A stretch of DNA of 64,000 nucleotides from Hydrotalea sp. (GCA_027364735.1 DAHXOT010000045.1:1-64000), one strand, 5' to 3'. Numbered from the stretch's first letter, positions 37,372 to 46,118 are shown. The notes: generated by a model not told the origin, from the sequence alone. Translations and numbers: made by a program.

Positions 37372-38361
37372 TTATTGGTTTACCGAATTCATTGCAGTTT
37401 CGGGGTAACGCAATCCGGCAGCAATACCTTTGGGCAAAATTTCGTTTATTTCTTGCATTTCTTGTGCGGTTAAATAAACATTTGCCGCTTGGGCATTTTC
37501 TTCTAAATATTTTATTTTTTTAGTGCCTGGAATAGGAAAAATATATTCTCCTTGTGCTAAAACCCATGCCAATGCCAGTTGTGATGGCGTACAATTTTTT
37601 CGTGTAGCCAATGCTTCAATTTTTGCAACTATTTCTAAATTTTTTTGAAAATTTTCTCCTTGAAAACGGGGCGAAAATCGGCGATAATCATCTGTTGCAA
37701 AATCATCAATTGTTTTTATTTGTCCGGTTAAAAATCCTCTTCCTAATGGACTATAAGCAACAAATGCAACACCCAATTTTTTGCAAGTATCAAGCATTTC
37801 ATCTTCCGGTTCTCTTGACCATAAAGAATATTCTGTTTGAACAGCAGTAATAGGATGCACGGCATGTGCTTTTTTTAATGTTGAGGCCGATACTTCGCTT
37901 AAACCTATTGCTCTAATTTTTCCTTGTTGTACCAATTTACTCATAGCACCAACCGTTTCTTCAATAGGTGTATTAGGGTCTTTTCTGTGCAAATAATACA
38001 CATCAATGGTTTCAATATTTAATCGTTTTAAACTTCCTTCGCAAGAAGCTTGTACATAGTCTGGTTTTCCGTTAATTCCCCGAATGGTTAGATTTTCTGT
38101 ATTGCGTACAATACCAAATTTGGTTGCAAGGGTAATTATATTTCTTCGCCCTTTTAAAGCTTTTCCTATCAATTCTTCATTAATATATGGCCCGTACATG
38201 TCGGCTGTATCCCAAAAAGTTATGCCCAATTCAATAGCCCTGTCTAATACTTTTAAACTCTCTGCATCATTTATTTTTCCATAAAATTCGCTCATTCCCA
38301 TACAACCCAATCCTATTTGCGATGCCATTAAATTTGAATTGCCCAGTTTTTTTGCTTGCAT
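37372..38361 (-). CDS. aldo/keto reductase
   Basis: A 329-aa NADPH-dependent TIM-barrel oxidoreductase of the AKR13/YakC-like group. Motifs: [31 protein letters not shown] with catalytic Asp and Tyr, the Lys in LATKFG, the His in [27 protein letters not shown] and the NADP-binding [17 protein letters not shown]. It is monocistronic. Normal length and complete active site. The physiological substrate is unknown. Confidence 0.92.
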   Translation of the reverse strand: MQAKKLGNSNLMASQIGLGCMGMSEFYGKINDAESLKVLDRAIELGITFWDTADMYGPYINEELIGKALKGRRNIITLATKFGIVRNTENLTIRGINGKPDYVQASCEGSLKRLNIETIDVYYLHRKDPNTPIEETVGAMSKLVQQGKIRAIGLSEVSASTLKKAHAVHPITAVQTEYSLWSREPEDEMLDTCKKLGVAFVAYSPLGRGFLTGQIKTIDDFATDDYRRFSPRFQGENFQKNLEIVAKIEALATRKNCTPSQLALAWVLAQGEYIFPIPGTKKIKYLEENAQAANVYLTAQEMQEINEILPKGIAAGLRYPETAMNSVNQ

Positions 38362-38444
38362 ATATTTTTATTTATACTATAAAATTACAAATGAATATTG
38401 CCAACTGTTTATTATTTCTTTGTTTTGTATCATAAATTTTAAGC

Positions 38445-39659
38445 TTGCAAGTTTCTGTAATTATAGTTAACTATAACGTTAAGTTTTTTTTAGAACAGTG
38501 TTTGTATGCTGTTACTAAAGCACTTAAAAATATTGAAAGTGAAATTTTGGTAATAGATAATGGCTCGATTGATGAAAGTGTTTCCTACTTACAACCAATT
38601 TTTAGTTCTGTAATTTTTATAAAAAATAGTACTAACGAAGGTTTTGCCAAAGCCAATAACAGGGCATTAACGCAAGCCAAAGGAAAATATATTTTATTTT
38701 TAAATCCGGATACAATTATAGGCGAAGAGAGTTTGCAACAATGTATTAGTTTTTTCGAGGCTCATAAAAATGCGGGTGCAATAGGTGTTAGAATGATAGA
38801 TGGTAGTGGAAGATTTTTACCCGAGAGTAAACGTTCTTTTCCAACAATGTTATCGGCAATTTTTAAGTTAAGCGGACTGGCGAATGTATTTAACCGATCT
38901 TCTTTTTTTAATAAGTACGCATTGGGAAATTTAGATGAGCTGCAAATACACCAAGTTGATGTAATTGCCGGAGCTTTTATGATGGTAAAAAAATCTTTAT
39001 TAAATTCTTTAAATGGGTTTGATGAAAGTTATTTTATGTATGGAGAAGATATTGATTTAAGTTACAGAATTCATAAAGCAGGTTGTAAAAATTATTATTT
39101 AGGCACTATTTCCGTTATACATTTTAAAGGCGAAAGTGCCAGAAAACACAGTATAAAATATATTCAATCGTTTTATGGAGCAATGAGCATTTTTGTTCAA
39201 AATTATTATAATTATTTTGTTGCCTATTTGCTTTCTATTATTATTATGCTTAGGATTAGTATTGCTTTTTTATTATTAGTAATGAGTAAACCTTTTACAC
39301 TTTTTACAAAAAATGAAAAGATAAATAATATGGTTATTATAGGCTCTGCTACAGAATATGAAGCTGCACTAAAAATAGTAGCACCTCAAAAACCTATACA
39401 TATAATTGGCAGAATATCTGTTACTGATTCTGCTGAAAAAGCTATTGGCCATTTTTCTTCCTTAGAAATTTTACTTGAGAAATATACTATTGAACAAATT
39501 ATTTTTTGCGAAGGAGAGCTTTCCTTCGAATCTATCATACAACGTATAAGTAGTTTACCACATCATTATAAATATTTTTTCTTTCCCAAAAACGGTCAAT
39601 GTATTATTGGAAGCACTTCTAAAACAACCATAGGAGAAACAATTAACGAAAAGAATTAG
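38445..39659 (+). CDS. GT2 glycosyltransferase fused to a membrane helix and a Rossmann-like domain
   Basis: The first ~245 residues are a family 2 glycosyltransferase of the WcaA/rhamnosyltransferase type: VSVIIVNYNVKFFLEQ, VIDNGSIDESV, FLNPDTIIGEESL and YFMYGEDIDLSYRIHKAG. After a hydrophobic segment (about 262-285) comes a cytosolic extension of about 115 residues (VIIGSATEYEAALKIV, then HIIGRISV ... IIFCEGELSF) that looks like the nucleotide-binding Rossmann domain at the N terminus of polyprenyl-phosphate hexose-phosphate transferases. The start is TTG at 38445 (the frame opens at a stop at 38433 and has no ATG). A role in surface polysaccharide or glycolipid synthesis is likely; donor and acceptor are unknown. 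Confidence 0.82.
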   Translation: MQVSVIIVNYNVKFFLEQCLYAVTKALKNIESEILVIDNGSIDESVSYLQPIFSSVIFIKNSTNEGFAKANNRALTQAKGKYILFLNPDTIIGEESLQQCISFFEAHKNAGAIGVRMIDGSGRFLPESKRSFPTMLSAIFKLSGLANVFNRSSFFNKYALGNLDELQIHQVDVIAGAFMMVKKSLLNSLNGFDESYFMYGEDIDLSYRIHKAGCKNYYLGTISVIHFKGESARKHSIKYIQSFYGAMSIFVQNYYNYFVAYLLSIIIMLRISIAFLLLVMSKPFTLFTKNEKINNMVIIGSATEYEAALKIVAPQKPIHIIGRISVTDSAEKAIGHFSSLEILLEKYTIEQIIFCEGELSFESIIQRISSLPHHYKYFFFPKNGQCIIGSTSKTTIGETINEKN

Positions 39660-39713
39660 ATATTTGCATCAAAAAGTATAGTTTCGTATTTAATACAAAA
39701 CCAAATTAAGTAG

Positions 39714-41249
39714 ATGGCAGTATTTGACATTAAACTACCACATACTATTAGTAAAGCCTTGCATTTGCCCGAAAACAACCCTCGAAGGCAACAAATACGC
39801 GTATTAAAAAAATTATTACGCAAAGCAAGATTTACTGAGTTTGGACAACAATACCGTTTTGATGAAATTTTATTAAGCAAACATCCCGGAAAAAAATTTC
39901 AAGAACTGGTTCCTACATTTTGTTACAACTCTATTTACAATTTGTGGTGGCATAAAACTTTAGAAGGAATTCCCGATGTTTGTTGGCCCGGAAAAATAAA
40001 ATATTATGCTCTTTCTTCGGGTACATCAGAATCTTCCAGCAAATATATTCCCATAACCAACGATTTATTAAAAGGCAATAAAATAGTAATGATTAAGCAA
40101 TTGTTCAGCTTGCGTCATTACGAAAATATTCCATGGACAAGTATTGGAAAAGGTTGGCTTACACTTGGCGGTAGTACTAATTTACAAAAAAATGAAGGTT
40201 ATTATGCCGGAGATTTAAGTGGCATTACAGCTAAAAAAGCACCTTTTTGGTTTCAGCCTTTTTATAAACCCGGAAAAAAAATTGCTAAAGAAAAAGATTG
40301 GAATAAAAAATTACAAGATATTGTTGAAAAGGCTCCCGAATGGGATATTGGTTTTATTGTTGGCGTTCCTGCATGGATGCAAATGTGTATGGAAATGATT
40401 ATTGAACGGTATCAGCTTAATAATATTCACGAAATGTGGTCCAACCTCGGGTTTTTTGTACATGGTGGCGTTAGCATGGAACCATATAAAAAAGGATTTG
40501 AAAAATTATTGGGTAAATCCATTACTTATATAGAAACCTATTTGGCAAGCGAAGGCTTTATTGCTTATCAAGATAAACAAAATGCCACAGGCATGAAATT
40601 GGTTACATCGGAACATATTTTTATGGAATTTGTTCCTTTTGATGAAAACAACTTTGACGCCAATGGTGACATGATTAAAAATCCGGAAGCTTTAATGATT
40701 CACGAAGTAGAAGAAGATAAAGATTATGCTTTATTAATTAGCACTTCGGCCGGCGCATGGCGCTATTTAATTGGCGATACTATTAGATTTATAGATAAAG
40801 AAAAATGCGAAATAATTATTACCGGAAGAACTAAACATTTTTTAAGTTTAGTAGGAGAACATTTAAGCGTAGATAATATGAATAAGGCTATTCAAATAGC
40901 CAGCGAAGAATTAAATATTTGTATACCCGAGTTTACGGTTGCAGGTATTCCACACGGTAGCTTTTTTGCACATCATTGGTATGTTGCCTGTAATAATTGC
41001 CCTAACGCAGAAAAACTTCGTTCTTTAATAGATGAAACATTAAAAAATCTTAACGACGATTATGCTGTTGAAAGAAAAAGTGCTTTAAAAGAGGTTTTTT
41101 TAACTGTATTAAGCGAAGAACAGTTTATGAATTTTATGAAACTTAAAGGAAAGGTAGGTGGGCAACATAAATTTCCAAGAGTTTTAAAAGGTAAAATGTT
41201 GGAAGATTGGCAAAAATTTATAACCTCCAAATTATCTCTTACTCATTAA
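39714..41249 (+). CDS. GH3 auxin-responsive-promoter family protein (acyl-acid amido synthetase fold)
   Basis: A 511-aa member of the adenylate-forming superfamily named after plant GH3 proteins. Recognisable parts are the N-terminal QQIRVLKKLLRKARFTEFG, the ATP-binding P-loop-like YYALSSGTSESSSKYIPIT, YIETYLASEGFIAYQ, and the hinge/C-terminal LISTSAGAWRYLIGDTIRF and IITGRTKHFLSLVGEHLS. Plant members join amino acids to hormone acids; bacterial members are mostly uncharacterised, so only an ATP-dependent acyl-amide synthetase activity can be proposed. It lies 54 nt after the GT2 gene and is followed by a terminator. Confidence 0.88.
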   Translation: MAVFDIKLPHTISKALHLPENNPRRQQIRVLKKLLRKARFTEFGQQYRFDEILLSKHPGKKFQELVPTFCYNSIYNLWWHKTLEGIPDVCWPGKIKYYALSSGTSESSSKYIPITNDLLKGNKIVMIKQLFSLRHYENIPWTSIGKGWLTLGGSTNLQKNEGYYAGDLSGITAKKAPFWFQPFYKPGKKIAKEKDWNKKLQDIVEKAPEWDIGFIVGVPAWMQMCMEMIIERYQLNNIHEMWSNLGFFVHGGVSMEPYKKGFEKLLGKSITYIETYLASEGFIAYQDKQNATGMKLVTSEHIFMEFVPFDENNFDANGDMIKNPEALMIHEVEEDKDYALLISTSAGAWRYLIGDTIRFIDKEKCEIIITGRTKHFLSLVGEHLSVDNMNKAIQIASEELNICIPEFTVAGIPHGSFFAHHWYVACNNCPNAEKLRSLIDETLKNLNDDYAVERKSALKEVFLTVLSEEQFMNFMKLKGKVGGQHKFPRVLKGKMLEDWQKFITSKLSLTH

Positions 41250-41271
41250 ATAAATTTTAAAATGTACCGAT

Positions 41272-41300
41272 AAAAATACCCAATGCAGGGTATTTTTTTT
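41272..41300. terminator. bidirectional-looking terminator after the GH3 gene
   Basis: Stem AAAAATACCC / GGGTATTTTT with loop AATGCA, T8 on the plus strand and T5 on the minus strand. It lies 22 nt after the GH3-family stop. Confidence 0.8.
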
Positions 41301-41405
41301 GTAGATCAATCAAGATATTGTCGCCAATAGAACATACCATCACATTGCTTTCATCAAAAATTGGAAAGGAAGAATAGGAGATAGAAATAGAAATGGAATA
41401 ATTTA

Positions 41406-41434
41406 TTTGTCAATATTTTTTTATGCTTACTTTG
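41406..41434 (+). promoter_or_regulatory. near-consensus promoter of the LysE-type gene
   Basis: TTTG (41406-41409), 18-nt spacer, TACTTTG (41428-41434), one nucleotide shorter than TAnnTTTG. The ATG follows 13 nt later. Confidence 0.4.
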
Positions 41435-41447
41435 TAACATTATTGTT

Positions 41448-42086
41448 ATGATGTATACTGCATTTATTAAAGGATTATTATTAGGAATGATGCTTGCCAT
41501 TTCGGTTGGTCCTGTTATTTTTTCTATTATTAAACAAAGTATTACAAGCGGCCATAAAGGCGGGTTTACCTTTGTTGCCGGCGTAAGCAGTAGCGATATT
41601 ACAATGGTTGTTATTAGCCAACTTTTTACAGAGCTCTTCCGTAGTTTATTGGGTTTTAAAAAAGAAATAGGTATTGGAGGAAGTATTTTATTAATTGCGA
41701 TTGGTTTGTTTGTACTGTTTTTTAAAAAAGTAAAAATGAATGAAGATGGTACATTAAAACAAGAAATGAGAAAACGCGATTATTTAAAAATATATTTCTC
41801 GGGCTATTTTATGAATACGCTTAATCCAAGCGTTATTGCTTTTTGGTTAGTAATTGCCACTTCGGTTGTTGGATATTCATTCAGCTATCGCTTAATTATG
41901 TTTGCAACCTGCCTTACGTTTGTTTTAATAAGTGATATAGCCAAAGTATTACTTGCAGGAAAAATAAGACAAAAATTAACCTTAAAAAATATTCATATTA
42001 TTAATCAAATTTCGGGTATTATATTAATTGGCTTTGGCGTTGCACTTATTTGGGGAACTCTTGAATTTGCACAAAAATTACAATAA
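41448..42086 (+). CDS. LysE/RhtB family amino acid exporter
   Basis: A 212-aa inner-membrane exporter with about six helices. The family opening is clear: FIKGLLLGMMLAISVGPVIF, then IKQSITSGHKGGFTFVAGVSSSD, and the conserved FMNTLNPSVIAFWLVIA near residue 125. LysE-type proteins export lysine, threonine, homoserine or related compounds; the substrate is not predictable. It lies 23 nt upstream of mtgA on the same strand. Confidence 0.9.
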   Translation: MMYTAFIKGLLLGMMLAISVGPVIFSIIKQSITSGHKGGFTFVAGVSSSDITMVVISQLFTELFRSLLGFKKEIGIGGSILLIAIGLFVLFFKKVKMNEDGTLKQEMRKRDYLKIYFSGYFMNTLNPSVIAFWLVIATSVVGYSFSYRLIMFATCLTFVLISDIAKVLLAGKIRQKLTLKNIHIINQISGIILIGFGVALIWGTLEFAQKLQ

Positions 42087-42109
42087 TATTTTTACGCAAC
42101 TTTTACATT

Positions 42110-42832
42110 ATGGCTTCAAAAAAAAGTTTTTTTACAGCATTAAAACATTGGTTTAAAAAAATTTTCTTTTTCTGCTTAATTACTTCATTTCTTTATATTC
42201 TTCTTTGTTTATGGATAATACCACCGGCAACTATTACACAAATAGAAAATTTATTTACCTATAATTTGAAAAGAAATTATGTAAGCTGGAATGATATTTC
42301 GTATAATGTTAAATTAGCCGCTATTGCCAGCGAAGATCAAGCATTTCCCGATCACAATGGTTTTGATTGGGATGCCATTGAAAAAAGTTTACATCCTAAA
42401 AAGAAAAATAAAAAAACAAAAATTCCATTAGGTGGTGCTGCAAGTACCATTTCGCAACAAACTGCCAAAAATGTTTTTTTATGGCAAGGGGCCGGCACCA
42501 TTGGTAAGGTAATTAGAAAAATTCCTGAATTTTATTTTACAGCACTTATAGAACTCATTTGGCGCAAAAAAAGAATATTAGAAGTATATTTAAATGTTAT
42601 AGAAATGGGGCCGGGTATTTTTGGAATAGAAGCGGCTGCACAACATTATTTTCATAAATCGGCAAAAAATTTAACCCGAGAAGAAGCGGCAAAAATTATA
42701 GCTTGTTTACCCAATCCAAAAATATTTTCGGTTGTACCTATGAGCAGAAGAGTGGCTTGGCGTTATCCGCAAATACTACAACAAATGCATAATATAGAAG
42801 ATGATGAAGATATTCAGGCAATAATTAAATAA
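42110..42832 (+). CDS. mtgA: monofunctional biosynthetic peptidoglycan transglycosylase
   Basis: GT51 glycosyltransferase that polymerises lipid II into glycan strands. The 240-aa protein has one N-terminal transmembrane anchor (residues 18-38) and the ordered GT51 motifs: AIASEDQAFPDHNGFDWDAI (catalytic Glu in SEDQ), GGAASTISQQTAKNVFLW, RKKRILEVYLNVIEMGPGIF (second Glu) and AAAQHYFHKSAKNLTREEAA. No transpeptidase domain follows, which fits MtgA. It overlaps the NadR-like gene by 8 nt at the convergent 3' ends. Confidence 0.95.
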   Translation: MASKKSFFTALKHWFKKIFFFCLITSFLYILLCLWIIPPATITQIENLFTYNLKRNYVSWNDISYNVKLAAIASEDQAFPDHNGFDWDAIEKSLHPKKKNKKTKIPLGGAASTISQQTAKNVFLWQGAGTIGKVIRKIPEFYFTALIELIWRKKRILEVYLNVIEMGPGIFGIEAAAQHYFHKSAKNLTREEAAKIIACLPNPKIFSVVPMSRRVAWRYPQILQQMHNIEDDEDIQAIIK

Positions 42833-43409
42833 TACGTTTAATTGCTTCAATGGCTTTATATAATCGTTCATTATCCGTTCCGCTAATTTCAGCCCAAGGT
42901 GTATGTTGGTTAATTAAGATGTCTTTATATATTTTATATAATTCTTGCCTAGGACCTTCATCGGGATATTCTCTTAAATCATCTTTTGCCCATGGTAAAT
43001 CAATATTACACAATAAATATAAATCATATTTTCTATTAGCAATTTCACTTAGCACAACCGAATCGCATTTATTAAAAACATATTCGCTCCATACTTTTAT
43101 TACATACATATCGGTATCAATAAATAATAAAGGCTCATGCCTAATGGCTTCTTGCGATTGTTGGTTTATATACATGTTATCCTCTATCATCGTCCACAAA
43201 CCATTTACCATCGAAGCATATTCGTCTTCCATAGCTAATTGCCCTTTAGCAATTAAAGACAAATCTTCAAAGTCATAATTTTTTCCATTAGTAAGTAAAT
43301 ATTCTCTTGCAAACTCGGGGCACCAAAGCGTGTTGTAATATTGTGCCAATTCCTCGCACAAAGTACTTTTTCCGGTAGATTCTGGCCCAATTATAACTAT
43401 CTTTTTCAG
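42825..43409 (-). CDS. NadR-like ATPase / nicotinamide riboside kinase with a CTG start
   Basis: P-loop kinase of the NadR C-terminal type (AAA_28), expected to phosphorylate nicotinamide riboside imported by PnuC from the same cluster. The reading frame must extend upstream of the first TTG at 43361 to include the Walker A motif IVIIGPESTGKST. The only plausible initiator is CTG at 43409, giving (M)KKIVIIGPESTGKST; a second CTG lies at 43418, then a stop at 43422. No ATG, GTG or TTG is available upstream of the P-loop. Other NadR features: EFAREYL, LLFIDTDMYVIKVW and YLLCNIDLPWAKDDLREYP with GPRQELYKIY. The product is 194 aa. Either a rare CTG start or a mutated/mis-sequenced ATG. Confidence 0.82.
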   Translation of the reverse strand: MKKIVIIGPESTGKSTLCEELAQYYNTLWCPEFAREYLLTNGKNYDFEDLSLIAKGQLAMEDEYASMVNGLWTMIEDNMYINQQSQEAIRHEPLLFIDTDMYVIKVWSEYVFNKCDSVVLSEIANRKYDLYLLCNIDLPWAKDDLREYPDEGPRQELYKIYKDILINQHTPWAEISGTDNERLYKAIEAIKRII

Positions 43410-43447
43410 ATGATTCAGGTATTAATTTTTTGCAAAATAAATAGATA

Positions 43448-43978
43448 TTAAACAGCAAGCAAGTTAGTTGTTGTTTTATTTTTTATTTGCTGAATACATG
43501 CGTATTTAATTTTTGAATGATATCTTTTTACTAAAAAAGTGGTGGTTAAAAAATTTTTTGATAGTAAAAATTTAGGATTACTAAAAACAAAATCAGGAAA
43601 GAAATGATACCAGCGATAACCGTTTGCATAAAAATATTCTTTACATTGTTTTACATATCCTAACTCTTTTGCAGCCTGCATTACAGCATCTCTTTGGCAA
43701 CGAGATATTGTAAACTTTTTGGCAATCCGTTTCTCAAATCCATAAACATAAAACAAATCTCGCAACTGCTTATAATTTTGATATCGAGAATAAGCATCTA
43801 ATTGAGGAAATAGAGGTAATAATACACAACTATACATCAATAAATAAATTATACTTATGCCATTGCCTTTAACAGGCAAGTATAAAAAAGCATAAACAAA
43901 AAATATTATTATCAACTCAAGAGCGGTAACAATGTGTAACAATAAGCCAACTTTTATATAGGCGTATACGTATTTCAC
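43448..43978 (-). CDS. hypothetical membrane protein inside the nicotinamide riboside operon
   Basis: A 176-aa protein I do not recognise. Two hydrophobic helices lie near residues 10-33 and 40-60. A positively charged cytoplasmic part of about 110 residues follows, rich in Tyr, Phe, Lys and Cys, with the phrase CQRDAVMQAAKELGYVKQC and aromatic YANGYRWYHFFPDFVF. Codon use resembles the neighbours. It starts 9 nt after the pnuC stop and ends 38 nt before the kinase, so it is almost certainly co-transcribed with both. A helper role in riboside uptake or an unrelated passenger function are both possible. Confidence 0.6.
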   Translation of the reverse strand: MKYVYAYIKVGLLLHIVTALELIIIFFVYAFLYLPVKGNGISIIYLLMYSCVLLPLFPQLDAYSRYQNYKQLRDLFYVYGFEKRIAKKFTISRCQRDAVMQAAKELGYVKQCKEYFYANGYRWYHFFPDFVFSNPKFLLSKNFLTTTFLVKRYHSKIKYACIQQIKNKTTTNLLAV

Positions 43979-43987
43979 TTTGCTTGT

Positions 43988-44623
43988 TTATTTAGAAACA
44001 ATATTCAATTTGTGTGCTTTTTTAATCCATTCAAATAGCCCGGCAAAAGCTAAAATTAATAATATTAAAAATTGAATACTTGTAAAAGCATATCCTTTTA
44101 TAAAATATAAAGGAATACTTGCCATGTTGGTGGCAATCCACCAATACCAACTTTCAATTTTTTTCTTCGCCATTAACCACATTCCTGTATAGGCCGTTGA
44201 GCTGGCAAAAGCATCTGCCCAGGGAATAGCTCCCGGAGCAAAATTGCTTTTTAACCACACTAATGAAAAGTAAATTATTCCATAAAAACCAATAAAAAAT
44301 ATAATTTGCTGCACCCATTCCTTTCTGTTACTATACGTGATATGCAAAATTATTTCGTGTTTTACGACATCTTTTTTCGTCCATAAAAACCAACCATAAA
44401 TACTCATTATTGTATAATATAAATTTACACTTGCTTCTCCAAACAACCTGCCAGAAATGCTTATGTATATGTATATAATTGTATTAATTAAACCAATGGG
44501 GTATACTAAAATATTTTCTTTTTTACTAAACCACACACTTCCAATGCCTGCAAAAACAGCAATAAACTCCATCCATGTTGTTTGCTGAATGTTAACTAAA
44601 AATTGCTGCCATATATGTATCAT
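43988..44623 (-). CDS. pnuC: nicotinamide riboside transporter
   Basis: A 211-aa PnuC-family SWEET-like facilitator with seven helices. Signatures are IYIYISISGRLFGEASVNLY, MSIYGWFLW, and the aromatic WYWWIATNMASIPLYF binding region followed by YAFTSIQFLILLILAFAG. It imports nicotinamide riboside for NAD salvage; the NadR-like kinase downstream would trap it as nicotinamide mononucleotide. An exact TATCTTTG box at 44655-44662 lies upstream; no NiaR/NrtR-like operator was recognised. Confidence 0.93.
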   Translation of the reverse strand: MIHIWQQFLVNIQQTTWMEFIAVFAGIGSVWFSKKENILVYPIGLINTIIYIYISISGRLFGEASVNLYYTIMSIYGWFLWTKKDVVKHEIILHITYSNRKEWVQQIIFFIGFYGIIYFSLVWLKSNFAPGAIPWADAFASSTAYTGMWLMAKKKIESWYWWIATNMASIPLYFIKGYAFTSIQFLILLILAFAGLFEWIKKAHKLNIVSK

Positions 44624-44654
44624 ACTAAATAAATACGAAATTTATAAATTGAAT

Positions 44655-44662
44655 CAAAGATA
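44655..44662 (-). promoter_or_regulatory. -7 promoter element of pnuC
   Basis: The minus strand reads TATCTTTG, exact TAnnTTTG, 31 nt before the pnuC ATG. No -33 TTTG at consensus spacing. Confidence 0.45.
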
Positions 44663-44706
44663 ACGGCTCATTTGTTTATCTTGCCTTACTTTAAAATTAA
44701 TATATT

Positions 44707-45117
44707 ATGATACGTAATGCAACTGCCGTATGGAACGGCTCAGGTAAAGAAGGTAATGGCCATCTTACCACCCAAAGTACCGTGCTAAATAAAACGCAAT
44801 ATTCTTTTAGCTCTCGCTTCGAAAATGGTATTGGGAGCAATCCGGAAGAGCTAATTGCAGCAGCTCATGCAGGATGTTTTACCATGAAATTGAGCTTTGT
44901 TTTAGGGGCTGCTGGTTTTACTCCCGAAACATTAGAAACCAAATGTGATATTACTTTTGAAAACGGTGCTCTTACTAAATCTCATTTAATTGTTACAGCA
45001 AAGGTGCCCGGAGTAAGTAAAGAAACTTTTGATGCTTGTGTTGCTGATGCAGAAAAAAATTGTCCTATTAGCCAAATATTAAACTTAGCTATTTCCAGCG
45101 AAGCAACTTTATTATAA
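44707..45117 (+). CDS. osmC: OsmC family peroxiredoxin
   Basis: Thiol-dependent organic hydroperoxide reductase of 136 aa, the normal OsmC length. Both redox cysteines are present: Cys57 in [11 protein letters not shown] and Cys119 in [10 protein letters not shown]. Other family parts are [25 protein letters not shown] and VTAKVPGVS. Monocistronic; divergent from pnuC. Confidence 0.94.
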   Translation: MIRNATAVWNGSGKEGNGHLTTQSTVLNKTQYSFSSRFENGIGSNPEELIAAAHAGCFTMKLSFVLGAAGFTPETLETKCDITFENGALTKSHLIVTAKVPGVSKETFDACVADAEKNCPISQILNLAISSEATLL

Positions 45118-45208
45118 ATTAATTTATACGGCTACGCCTGGTATTTTGAAAATTTTTTTAAGAATTAAAGTTAGTGGTATTGCAATTTTTATAATCCGCA
45201 AACGCTAC
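45118..45208. other. 3' flank of osmC
   Basis: The 374-bp gap after osmC holds a 51-codon ORF (45209-45364) and a hairpin (45430-45466). The remaining 91 bp next to osmC show no feature that I can support. Confidence 0.3.
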
Positions 45209-45364
45209 TCAACTTTTTTTCTTTTTTATTATAATAGCTGTTACAACCACTGCAAGTATTAAAAAGGGCAACCATGCTCCAACATAATATCCAATTGTAT
45301 ATGCCGTTCCTTTAGTGGAAACAGTATCGGCAATAAAAATAATTTTTATTACTATATTATTCAT
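45209..45364 (-). CDS. 51-aa putative single-span membrane protein
   Basis: ATG at 45364, stop TGA at 45209. The N-terminal stretch MNNIVIKIIFIADTVSTKG is followed by TAYTIGYYVGAWLPF and a strongly hydrophobic helix (LILAVVVTAIII), then a basic tail KKKKS, as expected for a bitopic small protein with its C terminus in the cytoplasm. Codon use matches the genome. I do not know a family. It lies between convergent/divergent neighbours with no other gene to explain the gap. No exact -7 box is visible. Confidence 0.5.
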   Translation of the reverse strand: MNNIVIKIIFIADTVSTKGTAYTIGYYVGAWLPFLILAVVVTAIIIKKKKS

Positions 45365-45429
45365 ATTTCGAAGTACTTATATTAAAGTAAACTAATCGTT
45401 GTTTTTGTCCGACTATTTTGCATGAAATA

Positions 45430-45466
45430 CAAAAGCCTCACAGCGTATTTACTGCAAGGCTTTTTA
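45430..45466 (-). terminator. hairpin after the nfu gene, probable terminator
   Basis: AAAAGCCT pairs with AGGCTTTT, and an inner CAG/CTG pair closes the loop. It begins 25 nt after the nfu stop on the minus strand. The T tract is short (4 on minus, 5 on plus). Confidence 0.55.
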
Positions 45467-45491
45467 CAACTACTATTTTTAAAACCAATAC

Positions 45492-46091
45492 TTATTCTGC
45501 TTCTGCAACTACTTCTTTTACTTCCGGAATCATTCTTTTCATCATTCCTTCAATTCCGGTTTTTAATGTAATCATTGAAGATGGGCATCCGCTACAACTA
45601 CCTTGCAACATTAAATTAACCACACCATTGTCATAACTTTTAAACTGAATAGCTCCACCATCCATTTCAACAGCGGGTTTTACATAATTTTCTAATAATT
45701 CTTTTACTCGCTTAACAACATCATCGTCATCTGCCGAAACCGTATTGCTTGCCTGCTGCTTCAGCTTAATAACTTCTTCTTCATTTACAACAATACCGCC
45801 ATTTTCTAAATATTCTTTTAAAAACTGTTTAATGGTTGGAATAACATCTTGCCAATCATCTAAATCGCTTGTTTTAGTAAGTGTAACAAAATTGCTGGCA
45901 ATGAATACACTTTTAATAAAAGGAAAGCTAAATAGTTCTTTTGCCAATGGCGATGCAATAGCAAAACTTTCGTCTTGTACATCTAAACTTTTACCGGGAT
46001 ACAATAATTTATTTGCCACAAATTTCATGGTATCCGGATTGGGCGTCATTTCTGTATATATTGAAATGATACTATTTCCTGTTTTAATCAT
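45492..46091 (-). CDS. NifU-like Fe-S scaffold/carrier protein (Nfu)
   Basis: Iron-sulfur cluster carrier, 199 aa. The N-terminal Nfu_N domain (about 8-95; TEMTPNPDTMKFVANKLL and SPLAKELFSFPFIKSVFI) is joined by an acidic linker (SADDDDV) to a C-terminal NifU domain with the cluster-binding CxxC in LQGSCSGCPSSMITLKTGIE. Both cysteines are present. Transcribed alone, with a TAATTTTG box at 46111-46118. Confidence 0.93.
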   Translation of the reverse strand: MIKTGNSIISIYTEMTPNPDTMKFVANKLLYPGKSLDVQDESFAIASPLAKELFSFPFIKSVFIASNFVTLTKTSDLDDWQDVIPTIKQFLKEYLENGGIVVNEEEVIKLKQQASNTVSADDDDVVKRVKELLENYVKPAVEMDGGAIQFKSYDNGVVNLMLQGSCSGCPSSMITLKTGIEGMMKRMIPEVKEVVAEAE

Positions 46092-46110
46092 ACACTAATT
46101 TTTCGTCTAC

Positions 46111-46118
46111 CAAAATTA
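46111..46118 (-). promoter_or_regulatory. -7 promoter element of nfu
   Basis: The minus strand reads TAATTTTG, exact TAnnTTTG, 19 nt before the nfu ATG. The -33 region is not consensus. Confidence 0.4.

Noticed and set aside
41262-41412. Open minus-strand stretch of about 50 codons ending in a plausible-looking C terminus (SIGDNILIDLQKKYPALG)
   Set aside because: No proper start codon upstream, crosses a strong terminator hairpin, and begins in a low-complexity ISISIS run. It could be a decayed gene fragment but the evidence is too thin.
42850-43278. 142-codon plus-strand frame
   Set aside because: Lies opposite the NadR-like kinase, whose motifs are clear; the plus-strand product has no recognisable features.
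45745-46098. 117-codon plus-strand frame over nfu
   Set aside because: Shadow of the conserved Nfu coding sequence on the other strand.
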